Below are positions 47,201-61,673 of a stretch of 64,000 bases of DNA, one piece after another. The notes below the pieces were generated by a model. That model searched no databases. It saw only the letters and a program-made list of their open reading frames with translations, and was not told where the DNA came from. Both the position numbers and the translations under genes were made by a program. The DNA lies in contig NC_020173.2 of the NCBI RefSeq assembly GCF_000224145.3, positions 253,001-317,000 of the forward strand. The letters are read 5' to 3'. Origin of the DNA: Ciona intestinalis (lineage: Eukaryota; Chordata; Ascidiacea; Phlebobranchia; Cionidae). Each line of letters opens with the position of its first letter. The first letter of the stretch is position 1.

Positions 47201-50200
47201 GACACTTTTCCCACTTATGTAAAGCAAACAACACCCATGATTTACAAGATGATACAATTTTTATAAAACCAGTACTTTTGGTTCAAAGCATAAAGTTATA
47301 AGCAAATACAGACACGTTGCAACTCACTTGCTTGAGCTCCAACCATCTTTACCAAAGCCATGATGAATAGATTGTGCGATGGAAGATTCCATGAGGTCGG
47401 TATATCTTATCACAAGTGGTGCAAATGTGTCACGAAGATGACAATGGAAGCGACCGTCTCTTAAAGTATCTGTGGCAGATAATAAAACATCATCAAAAAT
47501 TAAAACATCCACATCTGTAAGCAAACAGGTTCTTCACATAAACAAAACTTTGTTATATCATTGTTATATTTTAACTCATTGGTTCACAGACTGCGCACAG
47601 TGACATCGTGGTAGATTGTTTTAATTTTCCCAAAATTTCATCCAACAATTTTTTCCCATAACTTAACTGAATTGAGTCAGTACCAACAAATACTTTTCAT
47701 TAAAAAAATCTTTCACTATCGGATTTCAAAGGCATAGCAACAAAATAATTTAGCAGCCGTTCTCTATTGCACTCTTACAGTGATGCTCAACGTTTTATTC
47801 TGCTGGAAGTTGCCAACTATTTTTAGTCAGTCACTACCATAGTGCATTTTGCATGTCTATGAAATATTGAACTGTTTCCCTCTAAACTGGTTCCCTGGTG
47901 AAGAAAAATCATTAAAAAAAATGCTTCAAACAGAACCCCATACCAAAAGTTAAAATAAATATCAACTTACGGTCATTAATGAGATAATCATTAAGAAGTT
48001 GGAACAGAGGGAATGAATTCCAAGTATCAGGCGGTTGTTTTTCAATCACTGTGTCCATATCTACGGCAAATAACGACCAGAAAATCTCGGAATGTTCTGT
48101 CATTAAGTCACTGAACCACGCAAATGCCTGGGTGAAAAAAAATACAATGTAGTTGCTGTTATCAAATAATAATTATGAGTTTTATCAAAATAAAAATTCA
48201 GGTATTAGTGATTGATGATGTGCAGATGTTTAGAGTGGCACTTCAAATAATTACTTTTTTAGGGATTATTTACTTAAACAGGGACAATACAGGCTGTTCG
48301 GCACACCAATGCTTCATTGCCCCAATAAATAGAAAACCTTACTAATGATAGAAAATGTTTTGGTGTCAAATTTATATTCATCATTCTGCAGGTATAGTAA
48401 TTAAGAGGCGAACTCATAAAGATAAAAACCACTTGATATGAGTTTCTGTAATGATATGAATATCTCTGTCCAAACTTAAGGTAACCACCATTTACCACAA
48501 AGCAGCCACCCAAGCACTTAACACACCATATGTTGTCCATCATGCACAGAAAAAAAGACGCTTTTAAATTTAAAAGAAACTAAATAAGAATACGCATTTT
48601 TTAATCTAGTACAGTTTTAAAACATATATTACAAAAAATAATGCAACAAACTTATATTACAGGAAAATGTAATATAATACAATACTTTAGAAATTAAAAA
48701 GCAACAATTCATACACAATCTAATATTCTATATTACACAATGATATTATAACAAAATATTTTATTTGTAACACAGCAATAACACAAAATCATATTTTGCA
48801 TGCAAGCACCAAATGTTACTACAACCAACAAGCTGTCTTACCTCTCTTCCCTTAGTTTGTAAGTGCACAGAATAAAAACGAACGTTCAATTTTTTTGATT
48901 AATAACAAGACAATGCATGATTTCACATATATGATTAACATATACACCTCAGTTAATTGGAAGGAAGAAAAAATCAAATATAAATAAAAAACAAAATGTC
49001 AATCAATAATATGATTTTTAGATAGTGGTTAATAATAGATATTATGTACATTGTGTGTCTATCTATGGTGATATTACCTCTAACAGGAGTGACATTATAC
49101 GAACAGACTCTTAGTTTGGCTTCCATTATTAATATGAATCTAATATATCAGTATACTAAAACTCACTCACAAAGTAAATATTTTAGGTTAAATTTGTGTC
49201 CCCCAGTTAATTTTTACATCAAAATATCAAATAAAATGTTATCTACTTTACTAACAAACAATAAAGAATATTAAAAAATAAGAGAGAATGCGAATCAATT
49301 TATAAGGTGATTAATTTAAGGTTTTAATTTTTCGACATACAAATGATTTTTAATTTCAGGCAAATCAAGAACAAACAACAAGTCAAGTGAAAGGTTATTG
49401 ATTATATGTAAAATATTGGGTAAAGTAGAAACCTCAAAGTGATGTTCCTCGTTTTGTTGCAGCACATCAATACATAACTCAGCCAAGTGAATAATCACCT
49501 CCAACCTACGAGAAGAAGCTTCATTCAAACTTTCTGCAAATAAAACCATCAAATTAACTCAACTTTTCTTTAATAACAAATTATAAAAAGAGCAAAAAAA
49601 GTGGAAATAGTTAAGTGGTTGTTGCAGGTAAAATCATCTAAAAATAAAAATGAAACTTTATTAAATATCCCACAAGTTGATAATGTAGTTGCTTATAATT
49701 TAACATGTGCTGTGTGAAGATACAAATGCATTGTAGTGTAGGCTGTATTAGAACTAAACATACATGCAAGGTAATTATGTTAGTTTATAGATCCATGGGA
49801 GGCAATTGCCTATATATATAATGAATACTACATGACTATGCTAAGGTATCTTTACAGAATTACTTTAAGCTAACTATATAACATACAGGTATTGCATAGG
49901 ATACTTGTACCATTATTTTAACTTACTGGCCTATATATTCACAATAAATTGAAATATCCATGTTAATAATACGAGACTATGAAACATACTATGCCAATTT
50001 CCACTATTCCATTAAATAAAGAAATATTTAATGGAACACTACAAGTACAAACACCTACTGGTTTCTCCTTGTTCAGGTTTTGTTTTGTTTGAATCCTTTT
50101 GAGCAGCTTGAAAAAATTTAATTAAAGGGGCATACCAATGAAAAATGAAAATTTGTTAATGGATAGATATGCTCAAATGTTACCTAATCGTACCATCAAA

Positions 50201-53200
50201 GTTTGCCAAAACGATTTGGCTTCTAAAAAAATCGCGTGAAAAAAACCCGCTGGAGTAAAAAAAAATCGGTCATTTTGACAAAGCATGGGATTTCCCATTA
50301 GAAAAAAATTCACTCAATTTTGATCGTTTATAGTTTCTAAAATACAGAAGAAAATTCAAATTTTATTTCTGATTTGGTATAATGAATGCTTCTTCTTCAA
50401 GAATATATAAAAAAATTGTAAAACATAGACTTTAATATGTTTTAATTTTTCGATTGAACGTAGGTACATACCAGATTATGCCGACTCAGCATATTTTCAA
50501 ACCGACTTTTAAACACGAAAAACTGACTTTTTTATAAAAAAAATGGTACAGTAGGTACTAGTGAGACATAATAAACTTTTTAATATAAAAAAAGTGCTAA
50601 AAACTAACTAATAAGAAAAAAAGTGCTTAGTCAGCATATCATGTAGCTACGTTCAATCGAAAAATTAAAACATAACAAAGTCTATGTTTTACAATTTTTT
50701 TATATATTCTTGAAGAAGAAGCATTCATTATACCAAATCAGAAATAAAATTTAAATTTTCTTTAGTATTTTAGAAACTAGAAACGATCAAAGTTGAGTGA
50801 ATTTTTTTCTTATAGGATGCATTGCGCAACGGCCAATTTTTTTTTACTCCAGCGGTCGAATTTGCGGTTTTCAAACTCATTTTTTTCAAAAGCTGTTTTG
50901 TATTTTAAAACTTTGATGGTAGCTTTAGATCACATTTGAGCATATCTATCAATACACAAGTTTTGATTTTTCGTTGGTATGCCCCTTTAAAAAAGCTTAT
51001 TTATACTCATTCTAAATGTTTACGACATGTTGAAAAATTGATTGCAAAATAAATTTGCCCAAACAGCATATTACTTTAAAAAAGACCAACATTTTCTTGA
51101 AAACCGTATTCACATATTTGATGATAAATGAATGATCGAAGCTGTATTATTATCAGTTAAAATAAAACTTTAAGTATAAACATTCCACATATACGCAAGT
51201 ATTGTGTGTATACTGTATGTGACCTTACTATGTAAGCTTAGATTAAATATTAAGCTGCAACAACAGGCTGTATAGACTGGAAGTTATGTCACAATGACCT
51301 TTTATATGAACAAAAAAGAAGGTACGCAATATAAATTTAAACACAGTCTAAGTGTGTTTTTGGATCAAAGTTATGTTTTTTACTCACAATGAGTTGAATG
51401 AACAATTTTCCAACAGAGTGAGTCCTCAGGTAATATGGGGCAAGATATAGTATATTTATGATAAATTCGAGTAAAAAGAATAAAACCATTAATATAAAAG
51501 TGCTTATTAACTCATATTGTGAAACTCACCATCCACTTTTGCATATTCTGACACACGTGTGTAATTAACCAACGCAGCTTCTTCTAAACAATGTTTAATC
51601 ACGGCTCTAACATCTTCAGCAGGTACCGGGGTTACAATATCACGCATCATAACCTGAACAAATCAACCAGAAATTACTTTATGTTGTAGTCTAACAGACT
51701 CGGCAGTTTCACGTTACGTGTAGGTAAAATGTAAACAACAACAGGTTTTATTAATGGCATGAAAATGTTTCCTAGCTTAAAAATTAACACTGAACAGATA
51801 CAGATGAGAAAATAATAAAATAAAAGGTGTAAAAACACAAATGCAATGAAAGACAACTCACCCTCTCCAACAATGAGAGTGTTGCTTTCAATGCACCTTG
51901 TGGACGACCAAATGGAAAACAATATCTGAAGTGTGTGATCTGGTTCATGAGGTGATTCTTTAACTGGTCTTGTATCTCATCAAACCTCTGCTTCTCATCC
52001 AGTGTTATTGTTCCAATACCATCAGGTCTAAGTAAATAAGTAACAATATTACCATATTGAACCACACACATTTACTGTGTGACGGTTTAGATGAAAAATT
52101 TGTTTTTCAAAAGTTTGGATATAAAATTTACATCCCAGCACAAAATTGCTCTTTTAGATTCCCACACTTCCATACCTTGTTTTGAATAGTTGTGATGCAC
52201 ATACCTGTTCCCATAAATATGGCTTGCGCAGAAAGCAAAGCTATAATGTAACAATGTCGGGTCAACCATTATCCCATTCCGGGCCCTTTCCAATAAATCT
52301 GTGATATTAGGTTATAAGACAGTGTATCTTAGTATGAGCAGCCACCACCCAGTCATACTTGCCTGCTAGATAACATAAGTGTCTATGACAACCACGAACA
52401 CCATATCTTGCACAATATTCATCCAATACAAATACTTGGCCAGGAGAGAACCAACCCTGTATGAATATTTAATGTTAAGATTCTAACTCAGTTGCAGTGA
52501 GACAGTAGACATGATATGCTTTGTTGGCTCAATTCTTATTGCCACAGGCTAACTTTAAAAATTGAAGTCTTAAATATGGCTTGGCACACTATGGAATAAT
52601 TTAACCTTTAACTATAAATAGCCTTCATACTCACTTTATCTTATAATTGCAAGGACAACATATTTAAAAAGATTATTTAAAGCTGTTTATGAACCACATA
52701 CCATATGGTGAACACATTGCAACATGGAGTATTAATGGGACATGAATCATTCATACGGTGTATGTATGTAAAGCTGATTAAAATAATTTTGACAGATCAC
52801 CTGTTATATATTAACTAACCCATTTCACTACAACAGTGTGGGGAAACACAACAAAAATACAATCTAGTACTGCCTACAATCTAGTAATGTAGTCTCTAGT
52901 ACCCGAACTTGATCTAAATGAATGCAATTTTTACTTTTATACATCATTCTTATACAGCTAATAAGACTTGACTAGGTGGAACTTAAGTTATTTAGAGATT
53001 CCATGACTAGATTTGTCTTATTTTTGTGCTGTAGTTAATTTTAGGTTATATTAAAGAATTTCTTTTTTGTGCTGTTTATAAACCTGTAATATAAAGTAAG
53101 TTCCGTCAAGAATAAAAACTACAAACGACACAAAGTGTACGAGTACGATCCACATACCAGGCATGAATAACTTTCATTGAGTCTGTGGTCCAATGTTAGT

Positions 53201-56200
53201 CTCTGCAACAACTCAAATAAACTTGAGTGATCATATTTACAAGGATCTGCTGATATAAAATCATCCATGCCATGTTTTCGTGCTCTGTCTGCATCTGTGG
53301 GGTTTGAGTGATGTTAGAAATACAAGAGAGAGAAACACAGTTACTGTCTTGCCAGCATATGATACTGTGCTTGACACGTTTTAACCTGAAAATTGTTCAG
53401 GTGTTACAATGTTCAGAAATAGTCTTTTTACTACTTTCTTAATACAAAAGTTAAACAAAATAGGCTGGTTGGGTGGAATATTTAAGTTGGATGTCAAAAA
53501 ACATTGATTGTCCAATCACATTATGGATTTGTGAGCTTCAGTATAAACCTTTTATCCTTTTTTGTTAATTACTTTGTTTGTTTGTGTTGATTTATTATTA
53601 ACAGAGTGCAGTCCCATAATCAATGAATTAATTATTTAATGCAGAGACAGTCCGATTAATGAGAATCTGTCCACGCTTGCAACTTTTAATTGTAGCTGAG
53701 TGATTTACATTAGTGCATACTGCAAACTCATTTCTTTTACAACTTGCTCAACCCACAGTGTAGTTTGTGGTTTGGGATTAAGAATGAGAATACACTATAG
53801 AGGAGTCAACGACCTCATTTTAAAAGAGTGACAGTTAATATTTTAATTTGTTTTTTTTTATTAAAATTCATTTTCTTGCTGCAAATACAAATAAAATAAC
53901 ATTAAAGCTTGACACATAATTAATCAATGCATGAAGGCAATAAGTATGACATATCAAGCAGACTTACAGAATTGTGAAATTGGTGCATCCAGCTGTCCAT
54001 GCTTGCCAGCACTGAGTTTTTGAACTTGAGTTGGTGGTACAGGTTTGTGGGATTGGCCAGTTGCTCGGTACATTGCCTGCACCCACAGTATTCTGTCTTG
54101 TTCATCATCACTGGTGACAATAACGATTTGTTTCAATTTTGAGTTACACGGAAGTCAAGAGACATTTTGTAGTAAGACTACTTTTCTATGAGAAACTCAG
54201 AATTGTTTCAAGGACTTTAGCATTTACAGTTTTGGATTAAGGTTTGGTAGTATTTTTATTTATGAAATTCCATAGCAATGTTCATACACATGATTACAAT
54301 ATTAAAATTATTTTTTGAAAACAAATAATTATTTATTAAGTTTTATCACCAAGATAAGATTTAACAAAGTTTTAATAAATATTTAAAGAATTATAAAGCA
54401 AAACCTTGCAAACATAACCGAGTCTCCTTCCTTGACAGCATTAAAGAAAGCTCTTCCCCCTTCATGGTCAAGTTCAGGCACCGTGTAATCCACCGTGAAG
54501 CCATCAAGCTGCATCATCTCGTTTGGTTCCGATTTTCGCTCTTGGTAGCTACACATTGCAAAGTTGTATTGGCTCACCTGGGAATAAGAAACGTCAGCAA
54601 CATAATTATAAATATTTTATGTCTGATTTGTGGCCAATCAATGAGAAATTAAAAGCAATTTGAAATGAGGAATTTTAAGTTGAGTAAGTGACTGAGAACA
54701 AATATCTTTTCATGTGAGCTTTTAATAATAGCATAATATAATATATGCAGCCATGTGGATTATTCCCGGCAACTCGCACATGCTTAGAATATGTGAAAAT
54801 GCAACCTTAGTCAATTTTAATACATTCTGAACTTTAATAATAAAGTTTGCGCACCATGCACTAGTACTTCCAAATTACCTGCACAAGAATAAAATATCTC
54901 CTTTTCCATTTCTTCCACACGGACCTTCCTTGTGCCCACAAATATCCACAGTGTTTCATATTAAGCGGTCGATCCATTCTTATTGCAAGCTTGATTCGAA
55001 TCTGAAAAAAAATACATTTGACCAGGGTTTCACCTGCCTTTCGCAATGAAACAGCTTAAAATATGTCAATTTAAAAGCGACTTGCTAATCAAGTCAGTAA
55101 ATATGCCAAAACATAACTAATCTGAAATCCAAATAGTTCTGAAACACTAGTAAGAAATAAGAATACCTGTTGGTCAGCACTGTTCTTGGGCACTTGCATA
55201 TGATACCACTCTGGCGACTTGGGACTGTTTGGTGTTGGGTGAAGAACAACCTGTACGTTATTAATATAAGCTGTTTGATATGTTAGGTGGTTTAAAAAAT
55301 CGTTATTCCTGAATGATCTTTAAAATTAATCTTTATGGTATTTTACAAAAACATAAAAACAATATATATTATAAAGTAAACCATTCAAATTACATATTTG
55401 CATATATATCAAATGTAACCCATAGAGATCACCAAAACACAAAAACAATATTCCGAAACATAGAATTTGCAATAGAAAATAGAAATAACATACCTTTCCC
55501 AGCTCCTTGTCATCAATAGACAGCATTCCTGTGCTTTCGGTAAAAAGTTTGACTTTAACGAGTGGTAGAGGGTGGGTGGTGGTGAAATCACCTTGTGTAT
55601 CCCATCTGTTATTTACATACACGTTACTATACATTATGCTATGTTTGAAAGGACTATAAAATAAATGCCCACATGCAGAGAAAGTGTAATAAAAGACCAT
55701 AAAATATGACATTAAGTTGTACTCCTTCCTAACGAGGCAGCTGCACTAACTTCTAAAAGATAAGAATGTAGTAATATCGTTGTAAATATTCATTTAATAA
55801 AAATGTAATATTTGAATAGCTAAAAGGCTTGAACCTGTTTTGGACCATGATTCCCCCAATGTAATTATATAAATAGAAATACCTCTTTTCTATAAATGTA
55901 AACAAATTTCAAAAAGATACTTATGCCCCCGATACAAACAATTAAATATTCAATACGTGATTGGACCACAGTCCTTTATGTCACAGAGTAATCCACAGCA
56001 ATTACGATGCTACCATTAAAAGAAAAATCTATAGAAAAGGATAATTGCACCTTAATGTGCTTTTAACTGTTGGTTTGTCAATAATCAATAAGTTTGGCAT
56101 CAGCATTAAGCTAATCAATGCTCCAGCAAACTTACACAGGTTTGCTGGCTTCAGCTTGGTCTGTTTGCAGCTTTGCACCACCATCTGCTTCCATTGTACA

Positions 56201-59200
56201 ATATACAATCTTATTTGGGGCAAGGGACTTAAGACCTTGTACTTCAATCACAACCACCTGGTAGAAAGATTACAGTTTAACACATTGCTATTTTGAACCA
56301 ATTCCCAATCAGCATAATACCAGTACTCCTCAGTCAGTTACATTGTTTGCACTAATTGCAACGAAGGTAATAAAACATTTTTCTAATTTAAAAAAATGTA
56401 ATAATAGCAGTATGGTACAGAATAATTCTCGCAATTTTCCTATCACAACACAAGTGATCTCACAACTTAAAACAAATAAAGCTAGTACCTCAAGGGTAAA
56501 CTGGAGAATGACATCAGCTTTAGAAAGTGGGGTGTCATCTTCATTTGATTGGTCCACCATGGAAATGGGGGCTTGCATTCTTCGTAAACCTCTCAGTGGG
56601 TAAGACTTGTCATTGCTACCTCTAGAAACAGGGAGAGACTCAAGATTGGCCATCAATAAGTTAACCTGAAACAGATAACAATAAATATTTATAGATATGT
56701 GCAATAATTACTTCTACAGTATGTTTAGTTGGAAAGCAATAACTTTATTATTAAAATTTATAGCTAACAAAAATTGCTAACGATAAACTTGTTAAATCAA
56801 TTATTTAAATTGTTTCTTTTCAACTAAAACTATTTTCATTTACAAAGAAATTTTAAATCACAAATATAAAAAATATATAAAACTGTTTAATTTTGTGTTT
56901 TCTCATTTCGACATTAAACAAAATGGATTCATTTGACACGATTTAGAATTACAAACCACCTTTGAATTTCCCTGCGGTTTCATGTTTAAATTTATTAATT
57001 ATTTAAACTTCAATTTAACTCATGTAACCAGATTAAACGGGACGAGTAGAAAAGTTTAATTGTTGCAATTAGATTAATAATTTCAATTATTGCAAAACAT
57101 AATTGAATTTCTTTCCAAGAACGGATTTTTTTCAGGCAAATGTTTAATGTACATTTGATTGCAATATTTGGTAAATTCCTTAGTGGTTGTGAATTTAAAT
57201 TATCTTTGAAACCTTATTTCCTCATTGGCACAACTGCTGCTTCAAAGGATATGTTGTGCTATTGTACAAAATAACAAGATTGAAATACAAAAAAATAACT
57301 TTATAAATCTTATTTTCCAATATTTAGTACAATGTTCTTTTTGAAGTGATACAATGTTTTAATTTGATGTAAAGTAAAAACCAAAATATGAATCATATAA
57401 TATTGGTTTGCATACTAAAAGCATAAGTGATGAACTTTATTTAGGTTTTATGAAAAATTAAACAAAATAAAATAAAGTAGGGCATAAAATTGCAAGCTCT
57501 ACACCAAGTCAAGCCAACAAAGTTTGATTGGTTAATGTATAGACCTGTACCATAAGCAGCACTTGAAAAGAAATTCATTAAACCTTTGTGGTTTAATCTA
57601 TCTTCAATCACCTGCGATCGTAATTCATCGATATATTGTCCTTGAAGATGAGCCTCGACCTCATTTCCTTTGCGGTAGAATTTTGGAAAACGCCGCTGCC
57701 CCTCAATTTTATCGGCAGCGTGCATGCGGCCGTCTAATTCTCGTCGTATCGCTGCAGCTTGTTCGTCTGTGCTGTCCAACTATTACAACATTATGATTGT
57801 GAGAAATGAGTTTATTTGGTTGTGTGGTAATGTTTAGCAATAAATACAATTTATCGTGATTTTAGACACAGCTAAAACATTTGGTCATTTATAAACAATT
57901 ATTAAACTTAAACATTCTGCAAAATTATCAGAAATCTACTATAAAAAATATGCAAACGAACACAATGCAGTTTAAAACATAAAATAATGATGGGTTTTCT
58001 ATAAAGTGTGGGCTTAATATGTGCAACCAAGTTACCGTTTACAAAAACAAAATTACCTGGCATGCATTGTAAAGCAACTGGTGCTCAAACTTTTTAATTG
58101 ACAAAATGTTCTGGAACATCTCGTACAATTGCTCCTTGCTTAGTATGAGCTCGGATGCCGCAGATGATGGGAGGCGGTTGCCAGGACGACGAGGATCTTC
58201 TTCACCTCGGTATATGGCATCAAACTTGGCCATCCAAGAAGATAAGACCTGGGTAAGAAGATTCATTAAATGTAGCAATTTGTAGTTTAGAAATACTTAC
58301 CACCATGAATGTTGAAGTGCATGGTATGAGGGAGGGGTTAAAAATTTAAAATTAGAAGTGACATCATGTGTTTTGTCACACATAATGACTTGAATGTAAA
58401 TAATAAATAAGCAGTTGGTAATTTAGTAGTTTGATGGGCAGATAAGTACTAATCAACAATTAGTTTTTCTAATCTTAAATATGTTTCTACCAAAGCTGCA
58501 TTATATAAAAGCTGCCACCAACTCTGAAACAATGGTCTCATCTAATAAAGTAAAGGTTCATTCATTCAATTTATGAATAAAAATCACCAGGGTTTCTTAG
58601 TACATCTGCAGCAATTCCAACTATACAAAGAAATTAAAAAAATAATAAAAATAGAAAAAAGCCGATGCCACTCACAGAATACAAACACAGCACTTATAAT
58701 TATAGTTTTATTTAAAATATTAAATTTAAAGACCATGCTGGTAACATTTTATACTTTATCAAAACATCTCGTGTCTTACCGTTTCTTTACTTAATCCATC
58801 AATTTCGGGCAGTCCTTTGACACGTTTTTCAATATTATTTTTAAAAACTTCTCGAAAATCATTTGCAGAGCAACCCCCACTTTGTACCATCCTCATTACT
58901 CTATCACTCTTTAGAAAAACCTGCAACAACAACAATTAGCTACGTTATGTTATACACTATTTTAAACATATACAGGCTGCTTCATTATATATGACTGATA
59001 ATTTGGACAACCCATTAGTGACCACTGGGTTGGAGCAATTGTCTTTAAGTGTCTTGCCGAAGGACACATACGCCCACAATGGCAGCAGCGAAGAGCCTTG
59101 AACCCATTACCTCTAGGTTAAAGACAGAAACGCTAACCACTTTGGCATGTCGCTGGTAGTTTTATCTGAATATTTTTATACATTTGCGCAAAGCATTAAA

Positions 59201-61673
59201 GAATTGTGTACAATAACAAGTTGACTGAATATCATTATTCATTACATTATATAGTAACAGACATGTAATTTAAACAAAGCAGGCATGTACCTCAAAATAG
59301 CTCGACACTGCATTGCAGAAAGCTTCATCTGCCACTATTTGAGTTTCACCGGATAAAAATGACGAAAAACGGTCTTTTATCGTCTGCAACTGTTGCTTGT
59401 TCACCTACAAAGGTTTTTGATCATAGCTTACAAGCATTGTGAGAAGTTAAAACAGTGTTTAAAATAGTGACAACCTACAAGCAGGGTTTGGCCACCTAGT
59501 TTCTATTTAAAATTATTAAAATTACAACTAAAAAAGACTTTGGAAAATATAAATTATGGGTTAAAGTTAAACGCTATGCAATTTAAAAGTTACCTGTTAA
59601 ACTACACAAGAAAAGAATATTGCTCAAAAGATTTAACTTAACAGGTAATTTGGTGGGGCATTTTTAATTTTTTTTTTGCATATAATGTATAGGCTAAGCC
59701 GCTAAGCTATTAGTATTACATTATTAGTATATCAGTTTTTACTGTAGTAATTCATTTCATTTTGGACAATACCAGCTGAAACCAGATTAAACCACACACT
59801 CAAGTGGTTGACCATGAGTAGAATCAAGACAAAAGCTTTGGTGATCAATATGTGACTAGTGAGAAATCTTAACAGTAAAGGACATTATTGATTTTGGATC
59901 AATAACACAACAATCTTATCTTGATATTCAACCAAGGCCACACAAAAATAAAAAAAGTTTCATGTGAACTACTTGATATTATATTGTACATACAGGCCAA
60001 CAGGCGATAACATACTGTGAAATATTAAAAGTAAGAAAATTAATTTTGTCGTTTTGATTTCACCCCTTTTTGCAATGTTTGTTATGTTTTCATTTAGCTA
60101 CAAGTCCCCATTTTAATTTTAGTATTTATGGTTTAATTACTACAAATATTTAAAAAAGATAAGAGTAAAAACTGCATCTCTGCTTTGTATTTTAAAGTGG
60201 AAATAGGTTTATGTACTATGATGTATACAGAATTATGAATTCACAGTTAGAGTCATTGTTTTATAAATTGTAAATATTAAATGTGCGTTCCTATGTTTAA
60301 ACATCTATTAGATATTTAATAGATAGAGTATTAAATTTCAACTATATTATGCATGTGAATATTGGCTCTATAAAATATCCTTATTTTTGCATACATTTAA
60401 ATACTGTATCACATTACACTTGACACGTTTGCAATCTATCTTAATTTTTCATCAGTGTGTTAGGTAACAAATGCAACATTGCCATTTTGCTTGAGGATAC
60501 AACATGATAAATACTGGCACAACACAGCTATGGGCTGATTACATCGTCATATCATATCCACTTTATCAACCACCTTTTTTCACCCTATCATAGTTTAAAA
60601 AGGTTTCTGCACCAGTAAATGCATTGCAATATAATACATATTTAAGTGTGAAGTTATACAAAAACACCTTTAATTCTAGAAAAAAGAATTCATAAATATT
60701 TGAAGCAACCACACCCTTGTTTTCATCTCATTAAACAAGCACACACACCATATGTTAGGCTGGCTTGGTAAACAAACAGAGCCAATAGAGTTAATTTTAG
60801 AGCAGAGTACGACTGTAGGTGGCCCACATAGTCTAGTAGTAACACTCTAAAAATAAACATTTTAATATAGATATAGATACTACACCTTACTATTAATTAC
60901 CACGATTTTTTTAGTCAGCTGATTAACTTTCTGTGCGTTACTTATTACAGAAGTTAGTCAGTCAAAATAAGCCGACTAATTTTAGTCCGATTTCCACTAG
61001 TTTTGTCGGTAGCCAAGAATGCCACCCCTGTTTCAGAAAACTAAAATTTAGCATCACTGCAATACTTTAAAACTTTGTATGTTGTATATGTTATAATAAA
61101 ACCTAAATTAAGTCTGCTGCTAAAANNNNNNNNNNNNNNNNNNNNNNNNNNNNNNNNNNNNNNNNNNNNNNNNNNACAATTAAATTTTCACCTTAGTTTG
61201 TCTTCTAGCCATGTCAGTGGGTTGTTTTGCATTGAATGGATAAGAAATACATCTGAGGACAAAGATGTAAAGTTGGAGTCGCATCCTTCGCTCTTCCTCC
61301 TCCTGTTGTCGAGCCCTTGCATCAACATCCTCGCTTGTGGTGGAAGGAGAAGGTGAAGGACCACGGATTGAAGACTGACTGCTGTCCTGTTAAGAATATG
61401 TCAATAAATGTTACGGTGGTATTTGACAAACCATTCACCATAACAATGGAAAATTATTTATGAAAATAGTTTTAGCTAGATTAGTAGATTACTTTAGTAC
61501 TGGTTTAACAATGCATTAAATAGCCTACTTACTTGATTAGAGTTAACAGAGTATGAGTCTGTTTTGCTTGGTGATCTGGTTGGATTTTTGTTGGAATTTA
61601 TTACCAGAGTAGAAACCTCTTCCTCCACTTGCTCCACATCTGATTCATCTTCGCTTGATGATGGATAGATCAT
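44257..61673 (-). CDS. CADPS: Calcium-dependent secretion activator (CAPS/CADPS)
   Basis: Exons: 61533-61673, 61192-61386, 59291-59404, 58780-58920, 58057-58248, 57612-57779, 56489-56665, 56136-56257, 55494-55605, 55167-55250, 54879-55001, 54405-54577, 53968-54110, 53158-53294, 52363-52456, 52205-52298, 51862-52027, 51530-51653, 50059-50106, 49433-49533, 47971-48127, 47328-47469, 46885-47043, 46594-46698, 46171-46297, 45490-45573, 45138-45245, 44628-44816, 44257-44349. They sum to 3813 nt, or 1270 aa plus stop (vertebrate CAPS1 about 1350). Order: acidic start ([12 protein letters not shown]), conserved helical region ([20 protein letters not shown]), C2-like domain about 365-480, PH domain about 500-615 ([12 protein letters not shown]), MUN/MHD region about 735-1150 ([32 protein letters not shown]), and tail VEEATASV plus an acidic run, as in vertebrates. 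CAPS primes dense-core and synaptic vesicles for Ca2+-triggered exocytosis with SNAREs and PIP2. The exon at 50059-50106 is the least conserved. Confidence 0.96.
45643..45668 (+). repeat. Short (CCTAA)n interstitial repeat
   Basis: Five tandem CCTAA units in a CAPS intron, equal to TTAGG on the other strand. Confidence 0.85.
46732..46830 (-). repeat. SINE tail fragment
   Basis: Minus-strand SINE tail (CGTGACAGGGTAATGACAGT, TTATACACCTTGTGCCAGCT) in the CAPS intron just below the exon at 46885. Confidence 0.65.
50126..50986. mobile_element. 861-bp foldback element with TTAA flanks
   Basis: Ends AGGGGCATACCAA(T/C)GAAAAA and its inverse; TTAA directly on both sides (50122-50125, 50987-50990). 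Similarity between the arms runs almost to the centre, so the element is close to one long palindrome. TTAA duplication suggests piggyBac-type mobilisation of a MITE. No coding frame. It lies in the CAPS intron between exons 51530-51653 and 50059-50106, only about 20 bases from the latter. Confidence 0.85.
58977..59155 (-). repeat. SINE fragment (head and body)
   Basis: Minus-strand copy with GACAACCCATTAGTGACCAC, TTAAGTGTCTTGCC, CCTTGAACCCATTACCT and a degenerate head, in a CAPS intron. Confidence 0.7.
61126..61175. other. Assembly gap (50 N)
   Basis: Fifty N in the second intron of the CAPS gene, 16 bases before the exon at 61192; no coding sequence seems lost. Confidence 0.99.
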
